Shown here one piece after another: positions 22,806-33,511 of a DNA stretch of 64,000 nt. The notes beneath the pieces were generated by a model, which was given only the letters and a program-made list of their open reading frames with translations, had not been told where the DNA came from and did not search any database. A program made the translations under genes and the position numbers. The DNA is from Magicicada septendecula (Eukaryota > Arthropoda > Insecta > Hemiptera > Cicadidae). The number at the start of each line of letters is the position of its first letter. Positions within the stretch are counted from its first letter, which is position 1. The stretch is taken from assembly GCA_034769895.1 (NCBI GenBank), contig CM068375.1, forward strand, positions 252,195,542-252,259,541. The letters run 5' to 3'.

Positions 22806-22865
22806 TGGCGCCCAACGTGGGGCTTAAACGAAAACCCATCCATGAACAAATTGGCGCTCAACTTG
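22806..22865 (+). other. T3 PBS with a second PBS-like copy
   Basis: TGGCGCCCAACGTGGGGCT (22806-22824) follows the LTR by three bases. About 46 bp later ACAAATTGGCGCTCAAC recurs (TGGCGCTCAACTTG at 22852-22865) and is also followed by GGGCTTA. The second looks like a duplicated and diverged PBS region. Confidence 0.7.
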
Positions 22866-22957
22866 TGTAGGGCTTAGGTTAAGTAAAACCATAAGTATAT
22901 TAATATTACTTAACCAGAGCAGGCAACTGTGGGAGACTAGAAATGCAATAGAGAAAG

Positions 22958-23527
22958 ATGATACAAAAGGAAACGAAAATGCAAGAACAAGAGAGACGAT
23001 TAAGTTACGCAGAATGGACGACAGTACTATTTAAGAAATTCAGCAAAGAGATGGGATACATAGAAAAGAATACCAATGATCACGAAAGAGCACAAATGAG
23101 TCGCGCGAATGCAAGGGTAACACCAGACGACAAAATGACATTGAGAGAGATTTATGATGAATTGTGTGAATTAGATGCCAGGTGTAATAAGGAAAAGACT
23201 ATTGGGACGACTAACGAAAAAGACGAGAACAAGGTGGAAAGAATGACTGAAGAAGATTGGGAAAGATGGGACGATAATGAAGAAAAAATGAAAACCGAAA
23301 GAATAGGAGTATACGCCCAGGTGACAGAACAATATACTCAGGAAGATTATGAACAATGGAAAAGAGAAATAAGACCACCGGAAAACCCAATACAAACAGA
23401 AAACAAAGAATTAAGGGAATGGATTAGGGTGATGTTTGAACTATCCCGAGAAGATATGTGTCACTGGAGGAAGGAACACAATCAAATATATGAATTTATA
23501 AAAATGCCAAATAATAAAAAAAGCTAG
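22958..23527 (+). CDS. gag: T3 gag N-terminal ORF
   Basis: 189 codons from ATG: a charged protein rich in E, K, R and W, with repeated WERW/YEQWKRE-like and LREWIRVMFE patterns. I recognise no domain. It ends just after a run of seven As (23516-23522). In the shifted frame translation runs on without a stop into the coiled-coil ORF, so the two were probably one gag joined before an indel, or are joined by frameshifting at the A run. The counterpart in T7 is missing because T7 is truncated at 36705. Confidence 0.6.
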   Translation: MIQKETKMQEQERRLSYAEWTTVLFKKFSKEMGYIEKNTNDHERAQMSRANARVTPDDKMTLREIYDELCELDARCNKEKTIGTTNEKDENKVERMTEEDWERWDDNEEKMKTERIGVYAQVTEQYTQEDYEQWKREIRPPENPIQTENKELREWIRVMFELSREDMCHWRKEHNQIYEFIKMPNNKKS

Positions 23528-24447
23528 AACAATCCAGTGTACAAAAAGAAGTAAAAATAGTCAAAGTAAAGCAACAGAAGAAAACGACAGAACAACCAAA
23601 GAAAGTGACCCGTCAGGATGTAATGGATTTTATGGTCGAACAATTTATGAAACAGCAGGAAGAATTAAGGAAAATAATGGATGAAGGTTTCAAAGGGGTA
23701 GCAGAAACAATGGACAGTGGTTTCAAGGAAATGAATGAAAACACAAAGAGACTGGAGGAAAAATTCGATAAAACAAATGAGGAAATTAAAGAAACCTCAA
23801 AACAAATGAACGAAAGATTAAACCAAATTTACGAAAGGTTAAATAGGAGTAATGAGGGTGTAAAACAAATGAAGGAAGACATCATACGAATGAACAAAGA
23901 AAATTTAAGGCGAATGGATGAAAGAATTGAAAAAATGAACGAAGCAGGTTTAAAGCAGATTGAGGACAAGAAGGAGCAGTTCGATAATGAGATAATGGAA
24001 ACTTTCGAAGGGAAGTTTGAAAACGATGACACGCTTAGCCCAGAAGTGGATAAATACGAGGGGGAGACAAGTAAAGAAATGGAGCTGTGTTTAAAGAATA
24101 TGTCTAAAACACTAGGCAGCACTTCCGAAGGTATTATAATAAATCTGACCATAGAAGAGAATATCCAGAAAATAAGGAAAATATGGAGAAGGAAAATAGT
24201 TTATACAAAGGAAGAAATGGAGATGAGGAAGGGTGGATTAATTAGTGCTGTTAACATCCCAATTAATGAGCGAAGGGAGTTATGTAAGGGTAGGAATTAT
24301 AGAAGAAACGTTATGAAAATAACCCACCATAGAACAATCACAAAAACATTGAATAAATTTAAATATTATTTGAAAATATCAACCGTTAAAGAGTATATGA
24401 CCAAATCAATTATATCATTAATACGGAAGATACCCGTAAAACATTGA
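23524..24447 (+). CDS. gag: T3 gag coiled-coil ORF
   Basis: Open from about 23524. The caller's start at 23605 is a GTG codon, so this is a continuation, not a true start. Residues 1-135 form a long coiled coil with repeated MNE, MKE and FKE heptads, starting QDVMDFMVEQFMKQQEE. T7 begins its gag alike (NFQEMMRIMVEQLNKNKEE). The second half is basic and ends at 24447. A third short open stretch (24444-24707) overlaps it in another frame. The capsid half seen in T7 is not recognisable here. Confidence 0.6.
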   Translation, partial: LEQSSVQKEVKIVKVKQQKKTTEQPKKVTRQDVMDFMVEQFMKQQEELRKIMDEGFKGVAETMDSGFKEMNENTKRLEEKFDKTNEEIKETSKQMNERLNQIYERLNRSNEGVKQMKEDIIRMNKENLRRMDERIEKMNEAGLKQIEDKKEQFDNEIMETFEGKFENDDTLSPEVDKYEGETSKEMELCLKNMSKTLGSTSEGIIINLTIEENIQKIRKIWRRKIVYTKEEMEMRKGGLISAVNIPINERRELCKGRNYRRNVMKITHHRTITKTLNKFKYYLKISTVKEYMTKSIISLIRKIPVKH

Positions 24448-24707
24448 TAAATGATCCAGATATCCAAGGGAATGGAAAGATAGAATATAACAGTGATTAT
24501 GTTAGAATAGAGGAGATTCGATACCTGATAATTCAAAGGGAGCTAAATATGACTGAATACCCTGAATTAAATGAAGACTTTGCAACAGCCGAGTTACAGT
24601 ACTGGCTTTGTATCATGCACAAGAGATATGTAAAAAGTGTAGAAATTGGTATGAATACTGCAGTCATCCGGACAACGGGTGCAGTTGAATTAATGGACCA
24701 TGGTTAG
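24444..24707 (+). CDS. T3 small ORF after the coiled coil
   Basis: 87 codons overlapping the end of the previous frame by four bases (ATGA). It is acidic to neutral, with no recognised domain. It may be a frameshifted remnant of the gag C-terminal half. Confidence 0.3.
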   Translation: MINDPDIQGNGKIEYNSDYVRIEEIRYLIIQRELNMTEYPELNEDFATAELQYWLCIMHKRYVKSVEIGMNTAVIRTTGAVELMDHG

Positions 24708-26219
24708 AAAAGAAGCAGTCAACCAGAAAAATGGGACTGATGTTATGGAAACTGACCAGGCAACCAGTTGGAAAGAAAAACGGAAATATAATGAATAAAT
24801 TCTAAAAATAATAAGAACAACTTATTACCAGTCTTGAAGAAAATTACTTGGAATTTAAAAAAGAATTTGAGTTGAATACTACCACTAAATTCTAAAATAC
24901 AATAAGAACAACTTATTAAAGATTACAGAAAAAAGCGAGAATTATTATTAAATGTTTATAAAGAAATAGTGTGAATAATGAATAATGAAACCCCAAGATT
25001 ACAGAAGAAAACGAGAATTATTATTAAATGTTTATAAAGAAATAGTGTGAATAATGAATAAGAAACCCCAAGATTACAGAAGAAAGCGATAATTATTATT
25101 AAATGTTTATAAAGAAATAGTGTGAATAATGAAGAATGAACCCCAAGATAAAAGTTATTACCTCAAATCTACCTATGCAAAATAAAGAAAGAAAAAAAAA
25201 ATCATATGACCTAAAATACATACTACATTGCCAAATGATGGAACAATTTCAGTAAATGATTGAATGTAACCAATATAATATTAAAGAAGACAAGAAAGAA
25301 AGAGTATTTATGAACATAATTCATTGAAAAATAAACAGCCAAAATAATGAAATACGATAAGAAGAATAGTTGGGCTAAGGAATGTATTTAGTCAAAAATA
25401 CAATTATAATGATCATCACACAACAACTATTTAGAAAATATTGTGATCAGAGAAAAAAACAAACGAAGAAGATACTTAACATTACAATCTCAACAAAAAT
25501 GAAAACAAAAATGATTACAAATGATAACTGTCAAAGTCAATATCAACGAATGTTTAAGGAATTAAATGGAATTATGAAATATGAAGAATAGTAATGAAGA
25601 AATATAAATGCAACAAAGAAAAAAAATCTTTTCCCAAATATTTATTATTAAATAATTAAAGAGATTATTAGGCGATTATTATTATATTTTATAGCTGACT
25701 GTAGATGAATTCCAGCAGTACTATATTAAAATGTGGTGTGGGCAGCAGAGTATGAAGCCAAACAGTGCCTCTCTGAACTGTACCAACGCATGTGTTAGGG
25801 ATTGTTAGGGAAATTAAATATTTAAGGAATATTAGAATAGTTGCAAGAATAAATTCAGTTCCAAAGGAGTAGGACGAAGAAAACAGAAAGAAATAAGTTG
25901 ACAGAAGAATAATTGAGAAATACAGTGATTATAGTAAATATAAGTAGAAGAGATGTAAAACTAATGTATCATTGAATAGTGTAGCCAACTACCAACAAAT
26001 AATGTTTACAGAAATAAAAATGATCAAGAATGTTAATTAAAATGATGAAATGTTATTAAATAAAAAAAAAAAGTATTAATACTAGTTTAATGAAGTTACA
26101 TTGAAAATCCCAACGTCAACCATTAACAATGAAATGAAGAAAAGGCATGTGAAAAAAGACAAGTTTATTTGACCTAAACTTCATTCAGGTAAACTAAACT
26201 TTTTAGGAGGGGGAGCATA
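24708..26219 (+). other. T3 noncoding 3' internal region and PPT
   Basis: An AT-rich stretch where pol should be. It includes the 75-bp triplicate and ends in TTTTAGGAGGGGGAGCATA, a PPT directly before the 3' LTR. The ORF at 25382-25591 is low-complexity K/T/M and not credible. Confidence 0.7.
24921..25146. repeat. Three 75-bp tandem repeats
   Basis: Units at 24921-24996, 24997-25071 and 25072-25146 share GATTACAGAA...GAATTATTATTAAATG and end in ACCCCAA. They differ at only a few sites. Confidence 0.92.
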
Positions 26220-28524
26220 TGTAACGCAACAGAAATGCCAGCATTCATGTTACATAAAAATAAGGTTCACCGAATAATAAATAAGTCAATGTTTAACCCC
26301 ATAATAGAACAAAGATCCAATAATTACAATGATAATCATAGATAAAATTAAATAAGGATGCAAGGTAGTGTTAACAAGAATAAACGAACCTGTAAATTAA
26401 ATAATAGCTGATGATATATGTTTAATGAAAAGCAAACAAAAAAATGAAACAATGATTTAATTTATAGTAATAACAAAAAAGAATTTTGAGTTAAGAAGTA
26501 TTATTTTATGACAACAAATGTTATGATAAAGTTTATGTTATGTTATACCAAATATGTGTTGAGTTAATGAAAGATAATGAAACAAGTTCTATTATTCAAT
26601 GACTGTTATAGAATGAAGTGTGAAGCAGCTAATCAATGTTCATAGATTTGAATTTTATTATATGTGATCAATAGATCGAGATAAAATTGTTATTAGATAT
26701 AGAAAAATAATTGTTTATATAAATGTTAATAGTTAAGATTTGATTGTATGTAGGAATTTATGTAAAAGGGGCTATAGATGTTTAACAGTTATAAACACAG
26801 GTAGATCAGATTACAATAAAAGGCCTAACAGCCAAAACCGATATATAAACACTCATAACATAAAGGTTAGGTACATCAATTAATAATAATTAATAAATAC
26901 GATTTGAAGAGCTAGAAAAAACATTAAATTAATAATGATATATAATAAAATTTATACAAATTATGATAATACCATAGTGCCATGATATCGATTAATAACA
27001 TGTAATATCGAAAGTGGATTAAATATAAAAAAAGAAAAAAAAACCGGCTTATATAAAAAAACCAGCAGAATATGTGTAGAAAATAATAAACCAACTATCG
27101 GTAAAGTTACATTCCGATAGGATAGCAAATTGATAAAGAATAGACAAAAAATATATGAAATAAACACTATATATTTAAAACATGTGGGAGGAAGGAATTA
27201 TGTGTTGCTGGGGACGACAAAAAGGAGAAGAAGTTGTTGATTTTTACAAGAATTGTTTGGATGAATTGAATGTGATGAGATGAAAAAAAAACCCAAGAAT
27301 AATGTATTTTAATCGTAATATTCGAAATTACCAGATACGATTATAAAAATACAAAATTCTAATGACAATATTTACGTCTATCACCAATACAGATTAACCA
27401 AATAACACTACAATATGAAATCATAATAGAGAGTAAATAACTGAAGTCTACAAGAAAGAACTTGAACTGTCCCATATCCGAAGGGAATTGATGAGATATT
27501 AATCCAATAGAAAGAATTAACAGTAACACAATTAATAATAGTCACTACACCAGAAATTATAACCTTCCAATTACACGGAACAACACTAATTGCTTCAACC
27601 GAAAGAAGAACTTATTTGGATCCTGGCGTTGCAGAAGAAACATCAATCGGGCTGTAAATCAATCCACAAAGCTGTATTCCGAAGTGGACAGGACAAGAAT
27701 TACTTTTATTAAACCGAAGAAAGAAAACCGTACTGCATAATCGTCCAGAACAGTAAAGTTAGCGATCAACCGCCTACACGATTAGCTTCGTTCGAGTCTG
27801 GTAAATTATATTATATTAATCATACTAACTACACAACACTTCAATTTTGTAAATCTTGCATTCTTATTTATATATTTTTAATCTTCCCCACAGTTACAAG
27901 AACCTTCACACCCTGAATTAAATTAAATACAAATCAAAACACACTATATAACTAAATATAAATAAAGGATTAGAATAATCAACAATCGATTCATTAAGCC
28001 TATAGCCCAAGCATATGTTAATTAGAACATATCTTATTCAATGTGAATTAAGTAAACAAATAAAGAACCTTTATATATTTGTAAAATCTTGTTATTTGGA
28101 GTATGGTTTAATGAGCTGGGAACAAAAAAGTAACTGAATAAGTATAGAATAATTGGTTAACATAAACATCGAAATAACCTATAAGTTTCGTTGAGCCGAT
28201 ACTACAGCGCTTATAGCGGAATTATCTGACACCAAAGAGGGAGCGTAAAAATACAAAATTAGACATAACTCTCTTCAAGGTATAATAGGGTTGGATGAAA
28301 TTGTAGAATAGCGCTTAAGTTGTTTAAGTTTTAGGCACACTAACACTGATATTTCTTAAAGAGTTAAGTTAATATTAATTAAGTACATCAATATATCCCA
28401 CAACTCCAAATATCTCCGAAATTGACATAATTAAAGTAATTCAAAACACATTGGCATAGGTGTATGTACAAATCGACAAACCCAACAGTGGGGTTTAAAA
28501 GGAGAAGGATCCCAAACTGTAACA
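26220..28524 (+). repeat. T3 3' LTR (intact)
   Basis: 2305 bp, TGTAACGCAACAG...AAACTGTAACA. It preserves the uninterrupted site used by T4. The T1 TA tract resumes directly after it. Confidence 0.93.
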
Positions 28525-28581
28525 ATATATATATATATTTATAAAACAATATTGAATCAAATGTTCATTTATTTGTTACTT
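28525..28581 (-). repeat. T1 5' LTR, piece 2
   Basis: Equivalent to about 1925-1990 of the intact copy. It ends in ACTT, the left TSD of T5. Confidence 0.9.
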
Positions 28582-29744
28582 TGTAACGGGGCTAAAAGGA
28601 GAGGTTTTCATTTTTATTAAAAAATCATAACTTTGTTTCCCCTTTGTGTGGCCAGCCACATATTAAATAAAAGCTTCGTCAAACAAAGGAACAATGATGT
28701 GTAGTTATTTGCGGCAATGGAATGCGATGACGAATCTGATTCCAGGGTAATTAAGCATGAAGTCATGTACAGACTACGCGCAATACCAACGGGCGGGCGG
28801 CTTGTGCGCCTCAGAGACCGAACCGACGCTGCTGAAAATGGTGAAACGACGAAGGTTTTGTGCCATACGGTTTGGTGACGGCGGATGTAGCTGAGAGACT
28901 CCGCCTTCCACAGCCTTAATATTTTTGCCGTTTGGCCTTGTCAATACCTGGGCACAATGCAAACCCATGTTACCAGTAAAGTGAGAAAAAACTTTGTCAT
29001 CCAAAAGGCAGTGTGTATTACCGGAAACAGTCAGACAAGGTGGGGATTTGGTTAGTCGTTGTTTGAACAGTTGACAAAGGAATTCCGCCCCGGCGGGGTT
29101 TCATAAAAAAGTTCGCGAACTACAAAATTTGCTAGCATATCCACAAAGAGTGAAAATGTAATATAAATCGACTAAAAATTTAATCTAAAATCAACCTCTC
29201 AGCTCGAAGTGAGTAAAGTGTAGACAGAGAAGTGAAAATGTGGTAAACTTTCGGACATATAATCGGTGCGGCGCGTGACCATCGATAACGCCAGGAGTTA
29301 AGTAGTCGACCATTAATTATATAATAAATAATTTCATTTAATGATGTCTAAAGAAATAAAATAATGGGGAGGTAAGACAGAATGAATGTGAGATAATAGC
29401 AAGCTGGGTTACCTTGAATTAATTAATTAATAGTATAATGTAGATATAAGTAATATGTTAAAATTATTGCTGGAAAAAAGGGGCTTCACCTCAATATCAA
29501 ATACAGTTAATTTAATTGTTGGAGTTATGATTGGAATTATAATAATAAATTCATTACTTTGTTTTATTTAATAAAAGTGCAAATAATCATTTCAAATACC
29601 TTATTTCATTGGCTGCACTGATAAGTTCGTCGTACGAAATGGGTTAAGTTCCACACTAGAGATCCGGCCAGATCACATAAGAATTAAAAGGTAGGTGGAA
29701 GTTTCAAACTTAAAATAATATAATAAATAAATAATATAGTTACA
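28582..29744 (+). mobile_element. T5: solo LTR of the T2/T5/T9 family
   Basis: 1163 bp, TGTAACGGGG...GTTACA, flanked by ACTT (28578-28581 and 29745-29748). The unoccupied T1 LTR reads straight through at about 1987. The ends resemble the T9 LTR: the start matches TGTAACGGGCC, and the tail CCAGATC...AAAGGTAGGTGGAAG matches T9 CCAGATC...AAAGGTAAGTGGAAG. There is no internal sequence, so LTR-LTR recombination removed it. The minus ORF at 28774-29004 is not credible. Strand follows the LTR reading direction. Confidence 0.85.
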
Positions 29745-30214
29745 ACTTGCGTGGAGAATCCTTCCGATGTGCGTAGTCCTTAAGGTGTTGCATGCCGGTG
29801 AGTCGTCAGCAGCTGTTTGTTGCGCGTTAATCCTGGTTATGAATGCACTAATTCACTTTATCACAGATGTACACTACACTTGACATATTGGTGATACATA
29901 CAATTATGTTGTATAATTATACACTCTGGTTTACAACGTATTCTTGAATGTACATTAAGTGCATCTAACACAGTTCTCGTCGCGTGCGTCTCGATTATCT
30001 CATACCGTCGTGAATTTAACCCGAACTTATTCGCTTTCTTCAGTGATTTCACCACAACATATCGTATTGATGAACATTTATATGTAGTATTTACTTCTCG
30101 TTGTTCGTTACTACTCCGAACATTCACTCATTAACTTATTACTGTATATTAAACTTTATAAATTTAGCGTTAGCAATTATCGCGTTCCCGTACTTCTGTT
30201 TACTGCTGCGAATT
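29745..30214 (-). repeat. T1 5' LTR, piece 3
   Basis: Matches about 1984-2453, with around eight differences, then is cut by T6. The remaining 675 bp of this LTR are not found in the window. Confidence 0.88.
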
Positions 30215-30815
30215 TGTAACCCCTCTTTCAAATTTTTTTTTATGCTTTATAAAAATCTCAATTTTTTTTTAATAGGGGCCACTAGTTATTTAAAACTAGG
30301 CTGAAGGCCTAGAGAAGCAAAAATGCGCTGGGTCCAGTGAGACGGGACTTGCAGTTAAAACTCGCTTTTACCCAATTATAACAGTCTTTATTATTTCCAA
30401 TTTAAAAATATTTTTTTAAGCCAAATTCTTTTAACCCAATATAAATTTAGTATAATTTAAAAATTACATTTTAAGAAATTCTCCAATCCGCTCTTTGACA
30501 TTATAACTTTAATATTTAATTATAACATGTATAACATTATATACATTAATATACAACATACAATGTATCATTCTTCAAAAATAATTTTTGTAACATCCAC
30601 TTCCCCAAAATAGCATAACAATGTAATGTAGAAACTCTTTCTTTGCAATCTTTAAACATCCTTAAAATATACATATATAAAACATCACATAAACTCAACA
30701 TCATATAAATTATTCAAATACCCCCTTTATAATCCAACATCTAGTATCACAGTGCAATTGCTTCCATGTCTCTTAAAATTTATAATAATATGGTTGCATA
30801 ATATACCCCCGTACA
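30215..30815 (-). repeat. T6 3' LTR (right edge tentative)
   Basis: The start is certain, because it interrupts T1 and matches 36245 onward for about 460 bp. The right edge is placed at CCCCCGTACA because a C-run (minus-strand G-rich PPT) follows at 30816-30830. A second C-run at about 31022-31033 is an alternative. Confidence 0.55.
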
Positions 30816-33511
30816 TAACCCCCCCCCTGACATCAAGAATACATAATTGATATGCACATAAGATACGAATACAATTAATCTACATACATCAATACACATA
30901 GAAAAAAATATATATATACCACACACACACACACACACACATGTTCACCTAACAGACAGCCTATATATTTTCATCATACCGCACGGGAATGTGGAAAACC
31001 CCTGTATCTGTCATCAAGACTCCCCCCCCCCAGACTACAGTAATCAGTTCAAGTGCCCAGCAAGCCTTAAACAACTTCTCATTTAAGAAAAACAAAATCC
31101 ATTAACTCGTTAGAGTATAACTGAGTAAAAACAAAACGAAATAATTACAAGGATTCGAAATGGCCAAATTCAAATTGGCAAGACAGCCAGAACAACTCTT
31201 AGGTTACAGTGCATAATAAAAAAAAATTTCAGTTTTGTTCCCCAAATAGTAAGGTGCCATCACAAGGTCAACATGCCTGTACGGTTTTGTAAAATGGCAA
31301 TTTCTCACCTTCTTTCATGCTCTTACAAAAATACAAAAATTTGAGCAAAAACCCATTGGGACGTAACCACCGGAAAATAACATAGAAACTGATAATGTAA
31401 TTATATATAAAAACTCAACAATTCATGCACTGGCTATGGCAGTAAAAAAAAAAAATGAATTTACTTATTAAAGAATTATTAAACAGCTAAAAATAATTTT
31501 ATAAAATGTAAAATCTATGGACTGAACCTAATAAAACATATATAAGGCATTCACAGAGAACTGACTTGACCTCAGGCACGGCCATGCGCCCGAACCAGAT
31601 TCAACAAAAATTAACATGTCGGGTGCCTGCAGACCACTGCACCAACAGGTGACGGCCACAGGTTAAAGCACCACCAAACCCTTAAATTATAAAAAAAACA
31701 TACCCATATATATATAAATCAATAAAATCCCCCAACAAAAAAGAGTACCCCAGCACACACTCATAAATGATCAGCACCCATATGAATCAATAACATTCAG
31801 ATTCCACACACTTTTACTGTTTAAAAGAGGTATAACATCAAAAATCGCCGGACACATGGCCCCGTCTGGGTTTACACTTATTCTGGGGGCGTAAGCATTC
31901 ATAAAGTAAAACTGATAAAGTTTGTAACCCTAATGTCCCGCTGGACGTGTGCACAATCAAAAATCTAACTGGAGCCATTCCTAGAATAATGTCACATGGT
32001 ATTAATTGCAGAGGCCAAAAATATTTTTAAGGCATAAATATCACCTGCTTATAGTCCGGCACCGATCTCGTGGGTATTGTGGCGTGTCGTCCATTTCTTC
32101 CTCCCGGCGTCCAAGACGGAGAGTAGTTATGTTTATGGCATTGGTGGCAGTTGTTCAGCCACACCTGGAGCGAATCAGATTGTCGTCTTAGTCAGGAACC
32201 CGGAGAGTCACATAGCGTTTATCTATCCATAGGAATAGGCATTTTACAAAGATCCAAAAATCTCAACGTAGCCGGGAGTAGAAGGACTGTAGCCGCACAC
32301 TGCTGAAAGTGAACTGAATCAACTTGCGACAGAAAAAATGCTATGCTGCCTCGATCCCAGAGCGCGCGCAGATCAGTACAGCAAACGCACCGCTAACGTG
32401 GTACACCCCGCTATGCTAATTAATTAACAAATACGGTGATGAAGCCTGTCATATCATTAACTATTAGAAAACAGCCGGTGTTTTTTGCCAAAACTCGGCA
32501 CACCCCCACCCCAAAAGGGCAACATGGTTGGCTCACTTATGAACTCAGAGGTACCCTGCAGTGTACCGCCTTTTGTGTTTTAAAAATATGGGAGCGATCG
32601 GTAATCTCACCAGTTATGGCTCCCAGGAGAACAGAGGAATCTCACACCACTGCGGCCATCCCCATGTGACCCCCTCCGCCACGCCGACCCCACGGCACCG
32701 CCCCAACATGTCACCCTCTCTGGTGACCACCACCTACCTCTACTGCGGCCACTCACATACCCGTCCGAAGACCAAACAAGCCATCACCAACCTTGGTATG
32801 TGAGTGACTGTACTACACATCTCGTCCACCTCTTGGACCGACCAGCCATATGCAGCGAAACAAGGCATCACCATCCTAGCCATATGACTGGCCCACATCC
32901 CTACACTAGGGCGGACGGCCCCGCTTAGCCAGACAGAGAAGACCGCATAGAGGGCACGCGCACATCAATTCCAACTCTTACTTAACATTTTAATCACGCA
33001 CCGTAACTAGCAAGGGGTGGTTTACTTCACTACAGCACCGTCTACACACCTTCTCTCTCAACGAAAAGAAAGACCATGGAAATCAACCGGGAAATGCGGC
33101 ATGGCTCGGACCCTACAATAATCGACAAACAAACTACAACAAAGAAAAGCGAAAACAACACCACCCTATCACACTCCATCATAACTTCTCAAAACAGGGG
33201 AAACTGATGATCTCCAAGACACCGCAATCTAAGTGCACACTCTCGGCAAGCTCTCTAACTCCTTTTTGATATTTTTTTTCTAAATTTTTTTTTATTTTAT
33301 TTTATGTTTTTCTAAGGGGAGGGGTAGGAAAATCGGGAAGATGAAAATGGCAAGGATCATTGAAAGGTCAATAGCTAGGATTAAGGGTAAGGACATGACT
33401 CCCTCCGGAAATAAGGATGAATGGAGGAAACCAAGGCTCGCGTGGGCAGGGGTGCAACCCTGAAGTAGACGAACACCACTGGGACTGTGGGGAACATCTA
33501 CCCGCTACCCG
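30816..33511 (-). other. T6 noncoding region with CA repeat and hairpins
   Basis: No pol and no credible ORF. It holds a CA microsatellite (about 30918-30941), C-runs, AT-rich stretches and, at 32640-32895, a GC-richer block with two related hairpins. The 32006-32803 ORFs show no family features. Confidence 0.6.
32750..32891. other. Pair of related hairpins in T6
   Basis: CACTCACATACC (32750-32761) pairs perfectly with GGTATGTGAGTG (32795-32806). CCAGCCATATG (32842-32852) pairs, with one mismatch, with CATATGACTGG (32881-32891). The two loops share AAACAAG(C/G)CATCACCA(A/T)CCT although the stems differ. Confidence 0.7.

Larger units (their letters stand above)
16196..28524 (+). mobile_element. 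T3: non-autonomous gypsy-type LTR element carrying T4
   Basis: The 5' LTR is 16196-16393 plus 20697-22802 (split by T4). The PBS is at 22806, the internal region 22803-26219, the PPT about 26203-26217 and the 3' LTR 26220-28524. The LTRs differ by about 0.7%. Only gag-type frames remain; pol is missing, replaced by 1.5 kb of AT-rich DNA with a 75-bp triplicate. Its coiled-coil gag resembles that of T7, so T3 looks like a deletion derivative of a T7-like element. Insertion was into the TA tract of the T1 5' LTR, so the TSD (probably ATAT/TATA) cannot be fixed exactly. Confidence 0.9.
1544..30214 (-). mobile_element. T1: decayed Ty3/gypsy LTR retrotransposon, hosting nested insertions
   Basis: T1 reads on the minus strand: 3' LTR 1544-3128, pol 3742-6890, gag 7120-7586 plus 14433-15721, PBS 15800-15818, and a 5' LTR starting at 15822. 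That 5' LTR is broken by T3 at 16196, T5 at 28582 and T6 at 30215. The two LTR copies match in order on both sides of every insertion, which proves they were once one piece. About 1.5-2% of compared LTR positions differ. The last part of the 5' LTR (equivalent to about 2455-3128) is absent, lost at the T6/T7 junction or lying outside the window. Gag and pol carry stops and frameshifts, so this copy is dead. Confidence 0.9.

Noticed and set aside
24921-25146. Regular repeats as a possible CRISPR array
   Set aside because: Head-to-tail tandem copies without spacers in a eukaryotic transposon.
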